8,074 nt of DNA, taken from the NCBI GenBank assembly GCA_003647375.1, contig QMMS01000210.1, forward strand, positions 1-8,074. Direction: 5' to 3'. A program made the translations under genes and the position numbers. Shown piece after piece: positions 6,315-8,074 of the stretch. The notes beneath the pieces are model-generated. The model ran no database searches. It was not told where the DNA came from and saw only the letters and a program-made list of their open reading frames with translations. This DNA comes from Deltaproteobacteria bacterium (GTDB lineage Bacteria > Desulfobacterota > Desulfobacteria > Desulfobacterales > B30-G6). Numbering within the stretch: position 1 is the stretch's first letter; the number at the start of each line of letters is the position of its first letter.

Positions 6315-7312
6315 CAGATCTCCTTACGGTACATGATAACGTCCGGGGATTGTGCTTGCCTTGCGCGGTAGCGTGAAAAAGGCCCTTTGTTGAACCCCAG
6401 GCGGTTGTACAGTTTTTTTAATTGGGGGTTGTTGGTCAGCGACACAAAACAACGAAAACCCTCCCGGGTCATCTGGTCGATGAATGCATTTACAGTGAAG
6501 ATGCCCACCCGTTGGTTGATAAATTTTGTGGAAATCGCCACTGCCCCCAGTTCGATCGTCCCCTCGTCAAGCTTCTTTTTTTCCACGCACCCGACGATGA
6601 TACCATCGATTTTGGTCACAAAAAAAGCATCTTTGTGCTGTTGGATATATGCAAGACTGCGCGGCTTTAAGTAAGCTTCATGCTTATGCTGGTTCAGGAT
6701 GCCGAAAACAATTTCAATCTCACGCCGGCTGGCCGCAACACCGAAGGTCTCTTCAAAGTTGTTGGCAATCAGGGTTCCGGAGCCCTCGATGGTGAACAAC
6801 TCATGTTTGACGGTGTTTTTGCCGGATGGCAGTATGTGTACGCGGTCACAGTGCCCGGTATCGATTTTATGGCAAATCTTTTCCAGCGCACCTTTGAAGT
6901 TGATGTTGGCAATGAGATCGGCGTACCCGCCAAAGGCATCTCTCGCCCTCTGCGTGTTGATGGCATTTATCTTCACCCCCTGGCGGTCGATCAGATACTT
7001 TCTTTCCAGGAAAATAAACTTAAATACATGGTTGCTGTAATCGAGAACAAAGTGGTAAAAATCCAGATCCGGCAGAACCTTGATGATCCGGGTTTCCGGC
7101 AGGCGCGATGAAAGCTCCCGGAAATGTTTCTGGTTGGAAAACCGGTTGGACATGTTATGGAAAAAAGTGGTGCGTACCCCCTGCCGGTTCAGGAATTTAA
7201 TGTCCGCAATGATATCGTGGAAGTGGTCTCGGAGGATACCCTCCCTGCAGGCAATGAAAACAGATTTGCCTGCTAGGGTTCGGGTATATTCTTCTATATG
7301 AAGTTTTGGCAA
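6314..7312 (-). CDS. N-acetylglutamate synthase-like protein: degenerate amino-acid-kinase domain plus GNAT acetyltransferase domain
   Basis: The 332-residue product has an N-terminal amino-acid-kinase-like fold (about 1-190) and a C-terminal GNAT domain (about 195-332). RVHILPSGKNTVKHELFTIEGSGT (157-180) closely follows the RVHI-DG-...-ELFT-EGIGT segment of NAG kinase/ArgA-type synthases. GKSVFIACREGILRDHF (15-31) aligns with the GK-x-x-VIKxGG start, but the GG is lost. FHNMSN replaces the HGxGP loop, so kinase chemistry is unlikely. The GNAT part shows IELGAVAIST (253-262), QRVGIF (267-272; the Q/RxxGxG/A acetyl-CoA loop with its last residue changed) and LKKLYNRLGF (298-307). ArgA proteins are about 440 residues, so this is a short form. 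It could acetylate glutamate in arginine synthesis or another amine; the substrate is uncertain. Translation appears to start at TTG (7312-7310), the only start compatible with the homology. It lies 7 bp after the tatA stop and has a poor Shine-Dalgarno, suggesting coupling to tatA. Confidence 0.82.
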   Translation of the reverse strand: MPKLHIEEYTRTLAGKSVFIACREGILRDHFHDIIADIKFLNRQGVRTTFFHNMSNRFSNQKHFRELSSRLPETRIIKVLPDLDFYHFVLDYSNHVFKFIFLERKYLIDRQGVKINAINTQRARDAFGGYADLIANINFKGALEKICHKIDTGHCDRVHILPSGKNTVKHELFTIEGSGTLIANNFEETFGVAASRREIEIVFGILNQHKHEAYLKPRSLAYIQQHKDAFFVTKIDGIIVGCVEKKKLDEGTIELGAVAISTKFINQRVGIFTVNAFIDQMTREGFRCFVSLTNNPQLKKLYNRLGFNKGPFSRYRARQAQSPDVIMYRKEI

Positions 7313-7319
7313 TGGAAAA

Positions 7320-7505
7320 TCAGGCTTCTTTTTTTTCCTCTTCTAACTTTTCAGCCTCTTTTCTATCGGCTTCGGTTGTTGCTGTCTTAAAATTTTTAAT
7401 GGCCTTGCCCATTCCGCCGCCAATTTCAGGCAGTTTTCCAGCTCCAAATATGATGAGAATGATGACAAGGATTATGATCAGTTCCGGCATTCCTATTCCA
7501 AACAT
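7320..7505 (-). CDS. tatA: Twin-arginine translocase subunit TatA/E
   Basis: The 61-residue protein begins [10 protein letters not shown]. The ATG at 7505-7503 has a perfect AGGAGG with 5-nt spacing. A longer in-frame start at 7529 would put an acidic MGQEQEDR leader before the conserved MFG and is rejected. A single transmembrane helix (about 7-20) is followed by the FG hinge (Phe20-Gly21), then the amphipathic helix [18 protein letters not shown] and a highly charged Glu/Lys tail. This is the full TatA/TatE layout. Glu8 matches the conserved polar residue near the periplasmic end of the helix in many TatA proteins. TatA multimerises at the inner membrane and forms the Tat export path for folded, often cofactor-bearing, proteins together with TatC, which is not seen in this window. 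It heads a minus-strand cluster with the NAGS-like gene 7 bp downstream. Confidence 0.95.
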   Translation of the reverse strand: MFGIGMPELIIILVIILIIFGAGKLPEIGGGMGKAIKNFKTATTEADRKEAEKLEEEKKEA

Positions 7506-7622
7506 TCGGTCCTCCTGTTCCTGGCCCACGGCAATACCGAGCTGTCGCCATTAATCCGCAGCGCCTTGATACGTTGCAATAACTATTTTAAAATATTGAA
7601 CTATTATACAATACGACACGTA

Positions 7623-7651
7623 AGTATATCATTGGTCTGCCACGGTGTCAA
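7623..7651 (-). promoter_or_regulatory. Sigma70-type promoter for the tatA cluster
   Basis: On the minus strand a perfect TTGACA (7651-7646) is followed after 17 bases by TATACT (7628-7623), five of six matches to TATAAT. The start site would be near 7616, giving a leader of about 110 nt before tatA. The leader includes a perfect 12-bp palindrome, TATTTTAAAATA (7584-7595), which could be a regulator site or simply AT-rich DNA. A further TATAAT occurs just downstream on the same strand, but without a good -35 box. Confidence 0.65.
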
Positions 7652-7664
7652 TCATTCCTTAATC

Positions 7665-7699
7665 CAGAGATCGGAAGTCAGAAGTCGGAAGTCGGAAAA
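7665..7699 (+). repeat. Tandem heptamer array, consensus CGGAAGT
   Basis: Five consecutive 7-bp units: CAGAGAT, CGGAAGT, CAGAAGT, CGGAAGT, CGGAAAA. Inverted, more diverged heptamers (CAGAGGC, CGGAAGA, CGGAGGT, CAGAGG on the minus strand) occupy 7957-7931. The two arrays therefore bracket the interior as an imperfect inverted repeat about 290 bp across. Confidence 0.75.
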
Positions 7700-7750
7700 C
7701 CAGAAGCGGTGGTCAAGTCCTGACTAAAAGTTGTCAGTTTGATGCCGAAT

Positions 7751-7774
7751 AACCCGGTATCGGTTGTCCGGGTT
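7751..7774. repeat. Short GC-rich inverted repeat (hairpin)
   Basis: AACCCGG (7751-7757) and CCGGGTT (7768-7774) are perfect inverted copies around a 10-nt loop. No T-run follows on the plus strand. Its role is unknown; it sits between the heptamer array and the nonamer inverted repeat. Confidence 0.5.
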
Positions 7775-7790
7775 CGGGTTGTAAATATCT

Positions 7791-7918
7791 GACAGGATTA
7801 ACAGGATTTACATGATATAAATGGGCATAAGGCAAACGGTATAAGGTATAAGACCTACACGCTAATAGCGGACAGCACGGTTTTTTATTGTAATCCTGAA
7901 AATCCTGTTAATCCTGTC
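7791..7918. repeat. Inverted repeat of ACAGGATTA-type nonamers
   Basis: The left arm starts at 7791 with GACAGGATTAACAGGATT. The exact reverse complement ends at 7918, and the perfect match is 19 bp (7791-7809 against 7900-7918). It extends to 28 bp (7791-7818 against 7891-7918) with only two mismatches. Each arm contains three 9-bp units, ACAGGATTA, ACAGGATTT and a degraded third. The 72-bp interior includes four heptamers, GCATAAG, GCAAACG, GTATAAG, GTATAAG (7825-7852). Confidence 0.75.
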
Positions 7919-7973
7919 TAAATTTTTCGTCCTCTGACCTCCGTCTTCCGGCCTCTGTGGTTCTGGAAGTGCT

Positions 7974-8074
7974 TCAGTGCAGCCGTGTTTCAACGATTTC
8001 ATCCACAGTGATACCCAGCCCGGCAGCCTCCTTCAGGTAGTATTCTCTGGCATCTGCATCCAGCACTTCAGGCG
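7974..8074 (-). CDS. C-terminal end of an unidentified protein (gene continues beyond window)
   Basis: On the minus strand a frame is open from the window edge to a TGA at 7976-7974, encoding the last 32 residues, PEVLDADAREYYLKEAAGLG followed by ITVDEIVETRLH. The frame is read from base 8072. The residue mix (acidic, alternating hydrophobic, helical AREYYLKEAA) looks like genuine protein. The other two minus-strand frames are less convincing; one stops at once. I do not recognise the family from so short a tail. Confidence 0.55.
   Translation of the reverse strand, partial: PEVLDADAREYYLKEAAGLGITVDEIVETRLH

Larger units (their letters stand above)
7652..7973. other. Non-coding intergenic stretch built of nested short-period repeats
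   Basis: No open reading frame here has a start signal or recognisable product. From outside in it contains an array of 7-bp units (7665-7699) and its degraded inverted counterpart (7931-7957). Inside these are a GC-rich hairpin (7751-7774), 9-bp units as an inverted pair (7791-7818 and 7891-7918), and a second 7-bp array, GYATAAG x4 with one poor copy (7825-7852). The layout resembles intergenic repeat clusters rather than a gene or promoter region. Confidence 0.6.

Noticed and set aside
6045..6371. 108-codon plus-strand frame opposite the 87-aa gene
   Set aside because: The minus-strand gene has an SD and a one-base coupling to its neighbour, and this frame has neither. Its translation looks like a shadow and overlaps the end of the NAGS-like gene.
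6680..7111. 143-codon plus-strand frame
   Set aside because: It is entirely antisense to the NAGS-like gene, whose own translation shows recognisable family motifs.
7320..7529. Longer tatA start at 7529
   Set aside because: It would add MGQEQEDR before the conserved MFG. The AGGAGG sits 5 nt before the ATG at 7505, and TatA proteins normally begin close to the transmembrane helix.
7665..7957. CRISPR array
   Set aside because: The units are 7 or 9 bp in direct tandem without unique spacers, and no cas genes are nearby.

Overview
The window reads as chromosome from a Gram-negative, probably anaerobic bacterium, most likely a Desulfobacterota (Desulfosarcina/Desulfobacterales-like) genome. The grounds are an outer-membrane barrel protein, a Sec/SPII lipoprotein, a Tat translocase subunit, a radical SAM enzyme and intergenic palindromic/short-period repeats. 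The taxonomic call is an inference from gene style; no rRNA or other decisive marker is present.

Layout. (1) Positions 1-470 carry the 3' end of a typA/bipA translational GTPase gene (+). (2) 581-1426 (+) is an outer-membrane beta-barrel protein with a signal peptide. It converges on (3) 1450-2682 (-), a lone radical SAM protein with an unusual C-x4-C-x2-C cluster motif; a bidirectional hairpin terminator overlaps the radical SAM stop codon. (4) The 380-bp gap at 2683-3062 holds a 166-bp imperfect palindrome with matching 7-bp ends and a good sigma70-type promoter. (5) That promoter faces a probable two-gene operon (+): a six-helix potassium-channel-like protein (3063-3752), then a 562-residue protein of no named function (3790-5478) whose C-terminal third carries nucleoside phosphorylase/nucleosidase-like signatures. 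(6) 5693-5971 (+) is a small lipoprotein. (7) A minus-strand cluster runs tatA (7505-7320), a degenerate amino-acid-kinase/GNAT protein resembling N-acetylglutamate synthase (7312-6314), then an 87-residue protein whose start overlaps the preceding stop by one base (6314-6051). A TTGACA-N17-TATACT promoter lies about 120 bp upstream of tatA. (8) 7652-7973 is non-coding and made of nested short-period repeats: 7-bp units in inverted arrays around 9-bp units in inverted arrays. (9) The window ends in the last 32 codons of an unidentified minus-strand gene.

How the genes may work together. Two groupings look functional: the channel plus nucleosidase-like protein (shared promoter, 37-bp gap), and tatA plus acetyltransferase plus small protein (7-bp gap, then a 1-base overlap). 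No mobile element with a transposase, CRISPR array, tRNA or rRNA was seen. The most promising undescribed items are the channel/nucleosidase-like pair, the non-canonical radical SAM enzyme, the NAGS-like protein with eroded kinase motifs, and the two intergenic repeat structures.
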